Shown piece by piece: positions 8,737 through 18,228 of a stretch of 64,000 bases of DNA (position 1 is its first letter; each line of letters begins with the position of its first letter). Source of the stretch: Gordonia sputi NBRC 100414. Its GTDB lineage: Bacteria; Actinomycetota; Actinomycetes; Mycobacteriales; Mycobacteriaceae. The stretch spans positions 62,001-126,000 of the forward strand of contig NZ_BAFC01000045.1 in NCBI RefSeq assembly GCF_000248055.1, written 5' to 3'. The position numbers and the translations under genes were made by a program. The notes beneath the pieces are model-generated. The model was not told where the DNA came from. It searched no databases and saw nothing but the letters and a program-made list of their open reading frames with translations.

Positions 8737-10323
8737 ATGAACGCTCTGGATTTGTCACGATGGCAGTTCGGAATCACGACTGTCTATCACTTCATTCTTG
8801 TTCCGTTGACCATCGGTCTCGCGCCGATGGTCGCGATCATGCAAACGGTCTGGTTCAAGACCGGGAATGAGCAGTGGTTGAGGGCCACGAAATTCTTCGG
8901 GAAGCTTTTCCTGATCAACTTCGCGCTCGGCGTCGCAACCGGCATCGTGCAGGAGTTCCAGTTCGGAATGAACTGGAGCGAATACAGCAGGTACGTCGCC
9001 GATGTCTTCGGCGCGCCGCTCGCCCTCGAGGGGCTGATCGCCTTCTTCCTCGAGTCGACGTTCCTCGGGTTGTGGATCTTCGGCTGGAGTCGCCTGCCGC
9101 GACCCATTCACCTCGCAACGATCTGGTTGGTCACGATCGGCGTCACCGCGTCGGCGTACTTCATCATCGCAGCGAACTCGTTCATGCAGCATCCGGTCGG
9201 CGTCGAGTGGAGCGATGAGCGCAATCGTCCTGCGATGAACAACTTCTGGGCGGTGATCACCAACAACACCACCCTTGCCGCGTTCCCGCACGTGATCGTC
9301 GGTGCGTGGCTGACCGCGGCAACATTCGTCGCGGCCATCGGTGCGTGGTGGATGGCTCGAAACATGTGGCGCGCCAAGAAGTTGCGCGAGGCCATCGAGA
9401 CGGGCGACACCTCCGATATGCCCAAGACCACCTCGCCCAGCCAGATCGACGCCACGCCAGAGGATCTGGAACGAGATGCACGACGACTCTGGCGCCCGGT
9501 CACCCGATTCGCGTGCTGGGTGGCGATCGTCTCGGGAGTGTTGCTGATCATCACCGGCGACTACCAGGCGCAGATCATGTTCAAACAGCAGCCGATGAAG
9601 ATGGCTGCGGCCGAATCACTGTGTGAGACACAGACGAATGCGGGCTTCTCCGTGCTCTCGATCGGTAGGCAGAACAACTGCGACCACATCGACCACGTGA
9701 TCGAGGTGCCCGGCATGTTGTCGTTCATGGCGACGCATCGCTTCAACCAGACCCTCAAGGGTGTCAACGAGTTGCAGCGGGAGTACACCGAGAAGCTGGC
9801 AGGCACCCCGGGTGTGCCCCCGAATCAGAACTTCGCGCCGAACCTGTTCGTCACCTACTGGGGATTCCGCGCGATGATCACGTGGGCTCTCGGTTCGGTC
9901 ATCGTCGCCTTCGGCGGACTGTGGTTGACGCGGAAAAAGAAGGTGATCAGTTCACGTAAGTTCGGTCTGCTCGCGCTGTGGATGATCCCAACCCCGTTCC
10001 TGGCCAACGCATCCGGGTGGATCTTCACCGAGATGGGTCGCCAGCCGTGGGTGGTGGTGCCGAACTGGCAGGACAACCTCGACCCGACGCGAATACACAT
10101 GCTGGTGCAGAACGGCGTCTCCAATCACACCGCCCCGATCGTCTGGGTGACGCTGATCGGCTTCACCGTCCTCTATGGCGCACTCGGCGTCGTCTGGTTC
10201 TTGTTGCAGCGCCGCTACATCATCGAGGGCCCCGGTCCACACGACGACGTGCCGCCGGTGCTCGACAACGATGTCACCGACCACGATGCCGATGGTCCCA
10301 AGCAACTGACGTTCGCGTACTGA
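8737..10323 (+). CDS. cydA: Cytochrome bd oxidase subunit I
   Basis: CydA holds hemes b558, b595 and d and oxidises menaquinol while reducing oxygen to water in the cytoplasmic membrane. From ATG 8737 it is 528 residues. The first helix holds WQFGITTVYHFILVPL with the axial His18; NSFMQHPVGVEW follows near residue 150; the quinol-binding loop between residues 280 and 365 is of the short type (no long insert before KGVNELQREY). GRQPWVVV near residue 430 is the conserved CydA tail motif. Several hydrophobic helices are evident. It leads the cydABDC operon; cydB starts 12 bp after its stop. Confidence 0.97.
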   Translation: MNALDLSRWQFGITTVYHFILVPLTIGLAPMVAIMQTVWFKTGNEQWLRATKFFGKLFLINFALGVATGIVQEFQFGMNWSEYSRYVADVFGAPLALEGLIAFFLESTFLGLWIFGWSRLPRPIHLATIWLVTIGVTASAYFIIAANSFMQHPVGVEWSDERNRPAMNNFWAVITNNTTLAAFPHVIVGAWLTAATFVAAIGAWWMARNMWRAKKLREAIETGDTSDMPKTTSPSQIDATPEDLERDARRLWRPVTRFACWVAIVSGVLLIITGDYQAQIMFKQQPMKMAAAESLCETQTNAGFSVLSIGRQNNCDHIDHVIEVPGMLSFMATHRFNQTLKGVNELQREYTEKLAGTPGVPPNQNFAPNLFVTYWGFRAMITWALGSVIVAFGGLWLTRKKKVISSRKFGLLALWMIPTPFLANASGWIFTEMGRQPWVVVPNWQDNLDPTRIHMLVQNGVSNHTAPIVWVTLIGFTVLYGALGVVWFLLQRRYIIEGPGPHDDVPPVLDNDVTDHDADGPKQLTFAY

Positions 10324-10335
10324 GGAGTGGGAGAG

Positions 10336-11412
10336 ATGCTCGGAAATCTCTGGTTCATCATCGTCGCCATTCTGTTCGTCGGATACTTCGTCCTCGAAGG
10401 CTTCGACTTCGGTGTCGGCATGCTCATGCCGTTACTGGGACGCAGCCATACCGGCGGCGACAGCAAGGTATCCGCGGACGACGACGCCGCGGACAACGAC
10501 AAACGACGCCGCGTGCTGCTCAACACGATCGGGCCGGTGTGGGACGGCAACGAGGTCTGGCTGCTGACGGCAGGCGGCGCGCTGTTCGCCGCGTTCGGCG
10601 GGTGGTACGCGACCATGTTCTCGGCGCTGTACCTGCCGCTGTTCCTCATCCTTGTCGGCCTGATCGCCCGCGTCGTCTCGATCGAATGGCGTGGCAAGAT
10701 CAACAATCCCAAGTGGCGGCAGTGGTGCGACGTCGGTATCGGACTCGGCTCGTGGATTCCGGCCATTCTGTGGGGCGTCGCGTTCGCCAACGTCGTTCGT
10801 GGTCTGCCGATCGACGAGGCGCACCAGTACACCGGCGGGTTCTTCAACCTTCTCAACCCGTACGGACTGCTGGGTGGAGTCACGACGTTGCTGGTGTTCC
10901 TCACCCACGGCGCGATCTTCCTCAGTCTCAAGACCGGTGGTGTGCTGGAAGAGGATTCGAAGAAGTACGCCAAGGTGCTCGCCATTCCCACGCTGGTCGT
11001 CGCGGCAGTCTTCCTGCTGTGGACGCAGTTCGCCTACGGCAACGGCTGGACGTGGATCCCGGTGTTGATCGCGGCCGTCGCAGCGGTCGTCATGGTGATC
11101 GCCACGCAGGCCGAACGGGAGGGAATCGCGTTCACCGCCAACGCGATTGCCATCGCCGGTACGGTTGCCTCACTCTTCGCGTGTCTGTTCCCGAATGTGC
11201 TCCCGTCGACGACCGATTCGGCGTTCAACCTGACCGTGGCGAACACGGCGTCGAGCGACTACACGCTCACGGTGATGACGATCGCCGCGGTGGTCGTCAC
11301 GCCGATCGTGATCGCGTACCAGGCCTGGACGTACTGGGTGTTCCGCAAGCGCCTGTCGGTTGACCAGATCCCAGAGTCGATCGGGTTGTCGTCGCTGAAG
11401 GCGTGGGAGTAA
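10336..11412 (+). CDS. cydB: Cytochrome bd oxidase subunit II
   Basis: CydB pairs with CydA in the bd oxidase. ATG 10336 (MLGNLWFIIVAILFVGYF) follows GGAGTGGGAGAG; an upstream GTG at 10327 is in frame but less well placed. The 358-residue product has the CydB N-terminal signature LEGFDFGVGMLMPLLG, NTIGPVWDGNEVWLLTAGGALFAAF near residue 60 and about eight membrane helices. It has a charged loop (KVSADDDAADNDKRRR) after the first helix. It overlaps the earliest possible cydD start, so the operon continues without a gap. Confidence 0.97.
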   Translation: MLGNLWFIIVAILFVGYFVLEGFDFGVGMLMPLLGRSHTGGDSKVSADDDAADNDKRRRVLLNTIGPVWDGNEVWLLTAGGALFAAFGGWYATMFSALYLPLFLILVGLIARVVSIEWRGKINNPKWRQWCDVGIGLGSWIPAILWGVAFANVVRGLPIDEAHQYTGGFFNLLNPYGLLGGVTTLLVFLTHGAIFLSLKTGGVLEEDSKKYAKVLAIPTLVVAAVFLLWTQFAYGNGWTWIPVLIAAVAAVVMVIATQAEREGIAFTANAIAIAGTVASLFACLFPNVLPSTTDSAFNLTVANTASSDYTLTVMTIAAVVVTPIVIAYQAWTYWVFRKRLSVDQIPESIGLSSLKAWE

Positions 11413-11417
11413 GCCCG

Positions 11418-13148
11418 GTGGGCGCCCCGGCCGATAGCCGGGGTGCCCCACCGGCCTCGGGGGCCAAGCGTCGCGGGGGTCCGCCTCTCGATCCTCGCCT
11501 GCTCAAGTACTCGCCGTCGACCCGCCGCTACGTTGCGGTGACCGCGATCTCGGCGTCGATCACCACTGTCGCGATGCTTGTCGCCGCGGCGATGACGGCG
11601 TCGATCCTGTCGGAGATCATCGTCGACCCCGCACGCAGGTCGATCTCGGCGCAGTCGACGCATCTGTGGATTCTGGCCTGCGCGTTGGCAGTCCGCGTGA
11701 TCATGTCGTACGCGCATGACCGGTACGCGCACCGTGCGTCGGCGTCGACCATTGCGGAGCTGCGTGCGCGAGCGCTGCGTGTGTTGACCGATCCCGACCG
11801 CACCCCGACGCGAGAGTTGGTGCGACGCAGGGAACATGCGACGACGGTCCTGTTGCGCGGACTCGACGCTCTGGGGCCGTATCTGTCGGGATATGTTCCC
11901 GCGTTGATCGTGACGGTGCTGGTGACCCCGACCGTCGTGATCGTGATCGGATTGGCCGACTGGCCGTCGGCGTTGATCATCATCATCACGCTGCCGCTCA
12001 TCCCGTTGTTCATGATCCTCATCGGACTGATGACCCGGGATCGTACCGAGCGCAAGCTCAAGACGATGAGCACGCTGAATTCACAAGTCCTCGACCTGAT
12101 CGCAGGGCTGCCGACGTTGCGTGCACTCAATCGAGCAAAGGCGCCGGCGGAACGCGTCGCCGAGCTGGGTCGAGAACACAAGCGCAGCACCATGTCCGGG
12201 CTGCGGGTGGCGTTTCTCTCCGGTGGTGTGCTCGAGTTCTTGGCGACGCTGTGTGTCGCTCTGGTCGCGGTGGGCATCGGATTGCGGCTGGTGTTCGGCG
12301 ATATGAGCCTGTACGCCGGTGTCTTCGCACTCATCCTCGCGCCCGAGGCGTATCTGCCGCTACGTCAGGTGGGTGCGCAGTTCCACAATTCGGCCGATGG
12401 GGTCGCCGCGGCGAACGAGGTGCTGGAGCTGATCGATTCCGGCGATGTCACTGCACCGTCGACATCTCGTCGAACGCGCACGTGCACCGTTGCGGGAGAA
12501 CCGATCCGGCTTCTCGACGTCGGCGTCCATGGGCGTGACGGCTGGGCGCCCTACGGCCTGACGACCACCATCGAACCCGGACAGTTCACGTTGTTCACCG
12601 GCCCGAACGGCGCCGGTAAGTCGACGGCCGTCGCGACCATGCTCGGCCTGATCGCACCCGACGACGGGTCGGTGCTGGTCGGCTCGATCCCGGTCGCAGA
12701 ACTCGAACCGACCGCGTACCACGAGCAGGTGATCTGGCTTCCGCAACAACCGGTCATCGTGCCGGGGACCGTCGCCGAGAATCTCGCACTCTTCGGGCAG
12801 TTGGCGCCGGAATCATTCGAAGCGGCCTCCACGGCAACAGGTTTCGACGACGTGGTGCGATCCCTACCGAATGGACTCGACACCGTACTCGGAGCGGGCG
12901 GTGTCGGTCTGTCTGCGGGCCAGCGTCAACGCCTCGCGTTGACACGGGCGTTGGCGTCACCGGCGCCGCTGTTGTTGCTCGACGAGCCGACGGCTCATCT
13001 CGACGCGGCGTCGGAAGCGTCGGTGCTCGGTGCGATCGCACGGCGTGCGTGGGCAGGCGACACGGTGGTCGTCGTCGCGCATCGTCCGGTTGCGCGTGCC
13101 TATGCCGACAGCATCGTCGAATTTCCGGAGGTGATCGGCGTTGGCTGA
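11418..13148 (+). CDS. cydD: CydD half of the CydDC thiol/heme ABC exporter
   Basis: CydDC is a heterodimeric ABC transporter needed to assemble bd oxidase, exporting thiol compounds or binding heme. From GTG 11418 (GGGAG eight bases upstream) the product is 576 residues; GTG 11403 is also possible. An N-terminal six-helix membrane domain spans about residues 30-330, followed by an ATPase domain with Walker A GPNGAGKST near residue 395, ABC signature LSAGQRQRLALTRAL near residue 495 and Walker B LLLLDEPTAHLD. The start region is polar with a proline-rich stretch. It overlaps cydC by eight bases. Confidence 0.95.
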   Translation: MGAPADSRGAPPASGAKRRGGPPLDPRLLKYSPSTRRYVAVTAISASITTVAMLVAAAMTASILSEIIVDPARRSISAQSTHLWILACALAVRVIMSYAHDRYAHRASASTIAELRARALRVLTDPDRTPTRELVRRREHATTVLLRGLDALGPYLSGYVPALIVTVLVTPTVVIVIGLADWPSALIIIITLPLIPLFMILIGLMTRDRTERKLKTMSTLNSQVLDLIAGLPTLRALNRAKAPAERVAELGREHKRSTMSGLRVAFLSGGVLEFLATLCVALVAVGIGLRLVFGDMSLYAGVFALILAPEAYLPLRQVGAQFHNSADGVAAANEVLELIDSGDVTAPSTSRRTRTCTVAGEPIRLLDVGVHGRDGWAPYGLTTTIEPGQFTLFTGPNGAGKSTAVATMLGLIAPDDGSVLVGSIPVAELEPTAYHEQVIWLPQQPVIVPGTVAENLALFGQLAPESFEAASTATGFDDVVRSLPNGLDTVLGAGGVGLSAGQRQRLALTRALASPAPLLLLDEPTAHLDAASEASVLGAIARRAWAGDTVVVVAHRPVARAYADSIVEFPEVIGVG

Positions 13149-14907
13149 CAACAAGACCGGCTGGCGCAGCGATCCGCTTGTGCGTGCATTGGGTTTCCTC
13201 GATCTGAGGTGGAAGCCGGTTGCGCGGTCGTTGTTGCTCGGGGTCGCCGGTGCGCTGGCGGCGTTGGGCTTGGCCGCGCTGTCTGCGTGGCTGATCACGC
13301 GCGCCTGGCAGATGCCGCCTGTGTTGTTTCTGTCGGTCGCGATCACCGCGGTACGCGCGCTGGGTATCTCGCGCGGTCTGTTCCGCTACCTGGAGCGGCT
13401 GGCGACACATGATCTGGCGCTCGGCGGTATGGCGACAGCGCGGGAACGGCTGTACCTGGCGTTGGCCACCGGTTCGCCCGCGTACTCGGTCACATTGCGA
13501 CGTGGCGATCTGCTGACCCGCACCGGCGACGACATCGACGAACTCGGTAACGCACTGATCCGTGGACTGATCCCGATCGGCGTCGGATTCACCACGTCGC
13601 TCGCGGCAATCATCATCATGGCGTTCGTATCCGGTTGGGCTGCAATCGTGTTGGCGGTGGCGCTCATCGTCAGCGGTGTCGTTGCGCCGTGGCTCGCGGC
13701 GCGTGGGTCGGCGCGCGCCATCGCCGACAGTGCCGCCGCGAGCACGCGAGCCGCCGACACCGCGTCCACCGCGCTCTGGCACGCGCCGGAGCTGATCGTC
13801 GGACGGCGTCGTGACGCGGTGTTGGCCGACGCCCGTGTCGCGGACGAGGACGCCATCGTTGCTGCCGATCGTGGTGTGCGCGTTCAGTCACTGGCAGCCG
13901 CGGCCACGCCGCTTTCGCTGGGGGTCTCGCTGCTGGCCGCGTGCTTGATCGGTATCCACCTGGCTTCGTCGACGTCGGGCTCCCTCGCCGACGTCGCGAG
14001 CGGACACGGACTGACCCCGATGATCCTCGGCGTGCTGATCCTGTTGCCGCTCTCGGCATTCGAGTCGACGGCACCGCTGACCGAGGCGGGCATCCAACTG
14101 GAGCGCAGCCGCCAGAGCGCGGCGCGCGTGATGGCGCTGGTCGACGGTGCCCGTGCCGAAGGTGCCCAGGTCGAAGTTTCTGCGGATAGCGCCGACGACA
14201 TCGACGTGCCGGTATACGCAGGGCCGGTGACGATGACGCTCGATCAACTGAGGTGGGGATGGCCCGCGACGGCCGACGGCACACCGCCGACGCTCGGCCC
14301 AGACGAGGGCATCTCCCAGGTTCTTTCGCCGGGATCGCGGCTTGCCGTTGTCGGCCCGAGCGGCATAGGAAAGTCGACGCTGCTGCTGACCATCGCCGGT
14401 CTGCTCGAGCCGCGTGCCGGTTCGGTGACTGCGACCGCTCAGGACGGTGCGCCGGTCGCATTGCGCTCGGCCGCATGTTATTTCGCCGAAGAAGCGCACA
14501 CCTTTTCGACGACGCTCGGCGAGAACCTGCGCGTGGCCCGTGGCGACGTGACCGACGACGAGATGCGCGAGGCGCTGGCGACCGTCGGCCTCGGCGACTG
14601 GGTGGCAGGTCTGCCCGACGGCCTCGACACGGTGCTGACCGGTGGGGCGGAGGCGATCAGCGGCGGGCAGCGTCGTCGACTGTTGCTTGCCCGTGCACTG
14701 CTGCACCGGGCACCGGTGGTGCTGCTCGACGAGCCGACCGAACACCTCGACGCCGCGGACGCAGAGCAGTTGCTGGCCCGCCTGCTGACGCCGGTGGGAG
14801 GCATGTTCGGTCCCGAGCGGACCGTGGTGGTCGTGACGCACCAGCCACCCCGCGCGGAGTCTGCTGACTTCGTGCGGATCGAATGGGAACCGGTCGGCTC
14901 CCAGTAG
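13141..14907 (+). CDS. cydC: CydC half of the CydDC thiol/heme ABC exporter
   Basis: Partner of CydD. Translation is best from TTG 13141, seven bases into the end of cydD, because CCGGAGGTG (13124-13132) forms a strong ribosome site at the right distance. The 588-residue product has a six-helix membrane domain in the first 310 residues, then Walker A GPSGIGKST near residue 404, signature ISGGQRRRLLLARAL near residue 508, and Walker B VVLLDEPTEHLD. It closes the cydABDC operon; short direct repeats follow the stop, with no clear terminator. Confidence 0.95.
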   Translation: MADNKTGWRSDPLVRALGFLDLRWKPVARSLLLGVAGALAALGLAALSAWLITRAWQMPPVLFLSVAITAVRALGISRGLFRYLERLATHDLALGGMATARERLYLALATGSPAYSVTLRRGDLLTRTGDDIDELGNALIRGLIPIGVGFTTSLAAIIIMAFVSGWAAIVLAVALIVSGVVAPWLAARGSARAIADSAAASTRAADTASTALWHAPELIVGRRRDAVLADARVADEDAIVAADRGVRVQSLAAAATPLSLGVSLLAACLIGIHLASSTSGSLADVASGHGLTPMILGVLILLPLSAFESTAPLTEAGIQLERSRQSAARVMALVDGARAEGAQVEVSADSADDIDVPVYAGPVTMTLDQLRWGWPATADGTPPTLGPDEGISQVLSPGSRLAVVGPSGIGKSTLLLTIAGLLEPRAGSVTATAQDGAPVALRSAACYFAEEAHTFSTTLGENLRVARGDVTDDEMREALATVGLGDWVAGLPDGLDTVLTGGAEAISGGQRRRLLLARALLHRAPVVLLDEPTEHLDAADAEQLLARLLTPVGGMFGPERTVVVVTHQPPRAESADFVRIEWEPVGSQ

Positions 14908-14961
14908 GTGTGGCGAGTGCCAGTAGGCGAGTGCCCGGTAGGCGAGTGCTCAGTAGGGCGG
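14901..14961. repeat. Degenerate 14-16 bp tandem repeats after cydC
   Basis: A CAGTAGG core recurs at 14902, 14921 and 14952, with a CGGTAGG variant at 14936. The intervening units read GTGCCAGTAGGCGA, GTGCCCGGTAGGCGA and GTGCTCAGTAGGGCGG. The array covers the cydC stop, the whole intergenic gap and the end of the opposing HNH gene, and probably arose by local duplication. Confidence 0.6.
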
Positions 14962-16575
14962 CGGGTTCTCGTCGTTCCAACGTTTTTCGGCACGCTCTGC
15001 TCGACGCCGCTTGGCGTCGTGTGCGGCGTTGATTCGTCGATTGGCAGGGTGATCGGGTGGCTTCTGCCTGTGCAAGCCTCGGAAGAGGTTGAAGCCCGTG
15101 AACGCATTGCCGACGAAGGTGTGCCCGGTGGGGGAGACGAACAGAGTTGTCCCCATCACGGTCTGCAGGTCGCGCCAGTTGCCGAAGGTCTTGATCCTGT
15201 GGTGAAACCTGCACAGCGGCTTGAGGTTTGCCGCAACTGTGGCGCCTCCGGCCTGCGGGTTGCTGCGGTTGAAAGCCTCGCCGTGGTCGACGTCGGCGCG
15301 CCATACCGGGTTGCTGCACCCGGGGAATGTGCAGCACAGCTCGCCCGAGCGGATCAGGGCGTCGAGCTTCTTGCTCGGCGTGTACCGCAGTGCCGATGAG
15401 GCGGCGCGCTCGTTGATCGCCGCGGGATCCAGGAAGTCGATCTCGGCGTCCGTGAGTAGCTTTCGGATCGTCTCCGCATCGACGACGCCGTGTCCGTCGA
15501 TGAATCCGGGCATGTCGTCGTGGCCATTGATGGTGGATTCGTTGACGACGACGTGGATGACCGCTCTCGGCGAAGGCGGGACCAATGGTGCCGGTGCGGC
15601 GGCGTGGTCGGGCAGGTCGTGGGACGGTTCGCCGGCGGACTCGGCGACCTCGGCCGCCGCAGCGCAGGCCTCGCATCTACAGGTGAGGTGGCTCTCGCCG
15701 TGCGCGAAGGCGGTGAGCGCGTCGGCTCGACGTTGTGCGTGAGTGCGCGGGTCGGCGTCGTGGACGGCGTCGGCCATCGAGTTGAGCCGGGCATTGATCA
15801 TGACACCGGACTCGATGGGCAGCGTGCCGCTGATGCGGGACTGTCCCGGCTGGTGCCGGTCAGGCCGTACCTGCACGTCGCGGTCGTGGTCGACGAGCTC
15901 GCGCTGCCTCTTGACCGCGGGAGGGTCGAGTTGTGCGACGACGCTGTCGACGAGTGCCTTGAGTCGTGTCGTCGACATCTTGTCGCGCGCCAGCAGTGCC
16001 GAGGCGATTCGGGAGTCGACGTCGGCGATGGTGTCGGGTCCGCACAGAGCGGTGCGTGACAGGACGACGAGGAACTGGGGCAGGTCGAGACGTCCGCACG
16101 CGAGCACCGATCCGGTGAGCGGCAGGCGATAGCGGACGGCATGCCCGGCGGTGATCAGCTCACGTGCCCTGGCGGGCGAGACCGAGAGGACCGCGCCGAC
16201 GTCGGCGATGGTGCGCTCGAGTCCGTCCGGACCGAACCGGGCGCGCGGGTCACCACCGGATCTGGCGAGCGTGGTCAGCGCGTGCAGATCCTCCGGAGAG
16301 GCAACGGGACCGGGGTGCGCTTCGCCGATTTCTGAGCCGTAGTCTTCCTCGTGCTCTTCGTGAATCAGACTGATAGCCTGCAGCATTCGATAATCGGCAC
16401 TGGCGCGCACCGACGCGCAGTGCGCGATGATCTCGACCAGATCGGTCTTCGACAGCTCCTCGTCCTCGCACATCTGCTCGACGATCGGCGGCATCGTCGG
16501 CGCGCCGAAGAGCCCGGCATCAGACGACGCGCCGGGCGCTGCTGCGTCGGCGTCGAGAGTGGTTTCCAAGGACAT
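14950..16575 (-). CDS. DUF222 / HNH endonuclease domain protein (REP13E12-like)
   Basis: These proteins pair an N-terminal DUF222 region with a C-terminal HNH nuclease fold and are multicopy and mobile-looking in actinobacteria. From ATG 16575 (MSLETTLDADAAAPGAS) the product is 541 residues. The HNH part lies near residues 430-490: two metal cysteines in CTFPGCSNPVW, DVDHGEAF, and LKPLCRFHHRIKTFGNW with the HH pair. There is no good ribosome site; an upstream ATG at 16590 is an alternative. It sits at the boundary of the inserted cyd block and the structured stretch at 16.7-17.0 kb. Actual nuclease activity is unproven for most members. Confidence 0.88.
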   Translation of the reverse strand: MSLETTLDADAAAPGASSDAGLFGAPTMPPIVEQMCEDEELSKTDLVEIIAHCASVRASADYRMLQAISLIHEEHEEDYGSEIGEAHPGPVASPEDLHALTTLARSGGDPRARFGPDGLERTIADVGAVLSVSPARARELITAGHAVRYRLPLTGSVLACGRLDLPQFLVVLSRTALCGPDTIADVDSRIASALLARDKMSTTRLKALVDSVVAQLDPPAVKRQRELVDHDRDVQVRPDRHQPGQSRISGTLPIESGVMINARLNSMADAVHDADPRTHAQRRADALTAFAHGESHLTCRCEACAAAAEVAESAGEPSHDLPDHAAAPAPLVPPSPRAVIHVVVNESTINGHDDMPGFIDGHGVVDAETIRKLLTDAEIDFLDPAAINERAASSALRYTPSKKLDALIRSGELCCTFPGCSNPVWRADVDHGEAFNRSNPQAGGATVAANLKPLCRFHHRIKTFGNWRDLQTVMGTTLFVSPTGHTFVGNAFTGFNLFRGLHRQKPPDHPANRRINAAHDAKRRRAERAEKRWNDENPPPY

Positions 16576-16674
16576 GAACCAAACATACATTCGAGGTCTG
16601 ACAAAAAATCTCACCGAAGATCCGACCGCGGTATGCGCATCGAAAAAGGCGTTGCGAGCACCTCGGGGCGGGCG

Positions 16675-16969
16675 TACGTTCGGTCGTACACGAGAAAGGA
16701 GGTGGTCTGAAGTTGTATGACATACGGACACGTGAGGTGGCCATCCGCTAACGGCGGACCGCCTGTGACTTAGGCACTTTCGCCGGCACTTGTGCTCGTT
16801 GGCGAATACCAGATGGTCACCCGACCCCCGCATCCGGCCGTCCGGCCGATGTGCCCGTCCCTGACGGGTGATGCGGGGGTCGTTCCGTGTCTGGGGGCCT
16901 TTCATCGTCGGGGTGTTTCACGATCTGAGGTAGTGCGGCTGCATCGGGTTGTCGGGCAATTCCGACAAC
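16675..16969 (+). ncRNA. Candidate structured RNA / leader with a perfect anti-SD complement and several hairpins
   Basis: The 491 bp between the HNH start and the next gene hold no long gene but dense structure. AGAAAGGAGGTG (16693-16704) equals the full complement of the usual actinobacterial 16S rRNA 3' end. Behind it are two overlapping tiny frames: TTG 16713-16751 (12 codons) and ATG 16717-16773 (18 codons). AGGTGG...CCGCCT (16735-16764) encloses a second stem, TCCGC/GCGGA. A 12-bp stem pairs 16823-16834 with 16870-16881 and encloses CCCGTC/GACGGG (16854-16868). A further hairpin pairs 16948-16955 with 16962-16969. No U-run follows. Transcription is inferred; it may be an sRNA, a leader for the next gene, or both. 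Confidence 0.45.
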
Positions 16970-17066
16970 GAGTAGTGGATTACGCATGCGGCTGCCGATG
17001 CCGAGGAGTGAACTTCGTGTCAGAAGCACTCGTTAGCCGTGATTCGTGACAGCCAGGAGGCCGATG

Positions 17067-17513
17067 ATGAGAACAACCAGCGCGGTCAGATCTCTCCACA
17101 CGCGTATGCACGCATCGTCGAATCGCACTGCGGCAGTGCGTCGCCGCTACCTCACCGCCGACGATCCGGAGTGGACCAACGACGGGCCGACCAATTGGAT
17201 CATCGGGACTGTCGAGAACCTCGGCTACAGCCGACTCGGAATCGCTGGTGCCACCACAGGTCACCTGGTCTTGCTTAACGAGGGCCTCGCCGACCTGGCG
17301 ATCCTGTCGACCTCAGGTCTCTGCGGCACCGACGGTGCCCTGTTCACCTATCTGCCGAGCGGTTCGTCGCGCATCCTGCCCGACAGCGAGTTCCACATCC
17401 TGCAGGGCGAGCGTCGAGGCGGGCGCCCGGTCCTCATGGGAGAGATCATCGACGACGGCCCGCTCGCGCTCCAGTTCTTCTTCGACGGTCCGCCGCCGCA
17501 ACTGCGTGGGTGA
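17067..17513 (+). CDS. Hypothetical protein of unknown function
   Basis: A 148-residue protein; ATG 17067 lies six bases after AGGAGG (17055-17060), and ATG 17064 is also possible. I do not recognise the family. The first 30 residues are basic (TRMHASSNRTAAVRRR); the rest is a globular-looking segment with WIIGTVENLGYSRLGIAG near residue 46 and an acidic, phenylalanine-rich end (LALQFFFDGPP). No signal peptide, membrane helix or catalytic motif is apparent. It follows the structured stretch at 16.7-17.0 kb, which could be its leader, and converges on the nitrobindin gene across a hairpin. Confidence 0.6.
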   Translation: MRTTSAVRSLHTRMHASSNRTAAVRRRYLTADDPEWTNDGPTNWIIGTVENLGYSRLGIAGATTGHLVLLNEGLADLAILSTSGLCGTDGALFTYLPSGSSRILPDSEFHILQGERRGGRPVLMGEIIDDGPLALQFFFDGPPPQLRG

Positions 17514-17515
17514 TG

Positions 17516-17545
17516 GGCAGCCGGTTCGACGATCAGCCGGCTGCC
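17516..17545. terminator. Hairpin between convergent genes
   Basis: GGCAGCCGG (17516-17524) is fully complementary to CCGGCTGCC (17537-17545) across a 12-base loop, three bases after a stop and 18 bp before the end of the opposing gene. There is no U-run, so it is a probable rather than classical terminator. Confidence 0.5.
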
Positions 17546-17562
17546 GCAGCATCGCGGTCTGA

Positions 17563-18228
17563 CTATCCGACGAAACGACGCAGCTTGGCGGAAAGGCGGG
17601 GCGTGAGGTCGCCGTCGGAATCGACACGTTCTTCGACGTAGGCGAGGTCGCCGTCGGGAACGATGCCGTAGAGGCGTTTGGCGTTGCCCGCGGGGGCGCT
17701 CGTCTCCGAGCGCACAACGGCGTCGGTGGTGAGATTCCACGACGTCTGGTTCAGCGGCCGGCCGTAGAACAGCTCGACCCAGCCCTCGGCGTGGGCGAGG
17801 AGAAGTTCGATGGAGTCGTCCTCGGTGATGCGCCAGTAGCCGGTTTCACGCTGGTCGGGACGCAGGAAGTTGGCGTCCTCGTCGATGACCCAGGAGCGCG
17901 ACTCCCAGTTCAGGAAGTTCTGCCCGTCATGACTGACGACGATCTGCTGGGCGAAGTGGTAGTCGGTGTGCGTGACGGGATCGTGTCCCTCACCCTCGCC
18001 ACGCCAGACGCCGACGAGCGGTAGTAACGCGAGAAGTCCCTGGTGGAGGTCCGCGCCGAGCCGCAGGTTGGCGGTATCGGGCTTGAGCGGGAGATCGTCC
18101 CACGCGGGTACGTTGCGTTCGCGGCTGCCTGACTCGGCAGCGCGCGAATCGGCCTGGCTGATCGCCTCGTCGCCTGATCTACGGGCGGCGACGGCGTCGT
18201 CGGGCTGTGCGTCCTCCGGGGAGGTCAC
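17563..18228 (-). CDS. Nitrobindin-like beta-barrel protein (DUF1794, Rv0813c-type)
   Basis: The family has a fatty-acid-binding-protein-like beta barrel; homologues bind heme and nitric oxide or peroxynitrite. The 221-residue protein starts at GTG 18228. The signature GVWRGEGEG lies near residue 78, after a polar 50-residue N-terminal extension rich in Arg, Asp and Ser. [21 protein letters not shown] closes the barrel. Synteny with Rv0813c (between pabC and sseC) agrees, though here cyd, HNH and other genes intervene. The GTG overlaps the stop of the small membrane gene at 18225-18323, so they are coupled. Confidence 0.85.
   Translation of the reverse strand: MTSPEDAQPDDAVAARRSGDEAISQADSRAAESGSRERNVPAWDDLPLKPDTANLRLGADLHQGLLALLPLVGVWRGEGEGHDPVTHTDYHFAQQIVVSHDGQNFLNWESRSWVIDEDANFLRPDQRETGYWRITEDDSIELLLAHAEGWVELFYGRPLNQTSWNLTTDAVVRSETSAPAGNAKRLYGIVPDGDLAYVEERVDSDGDLTPRLSAKLRRFVG

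Noticed and set aside
14901-14961. CRISPR-like array after cydC
   Set aside because: Units are 14-16 bp, degenerate and have no spacers; no cas genes are present.
14950-16575. HNH protein as evidence of an integrated phage or intact mobile element
   Set aside because: No integrase, transposase, terminal repeats or attachment-site duplication was seen; DUF222/HNH genes are common singly in actinobacterial chromosomes.
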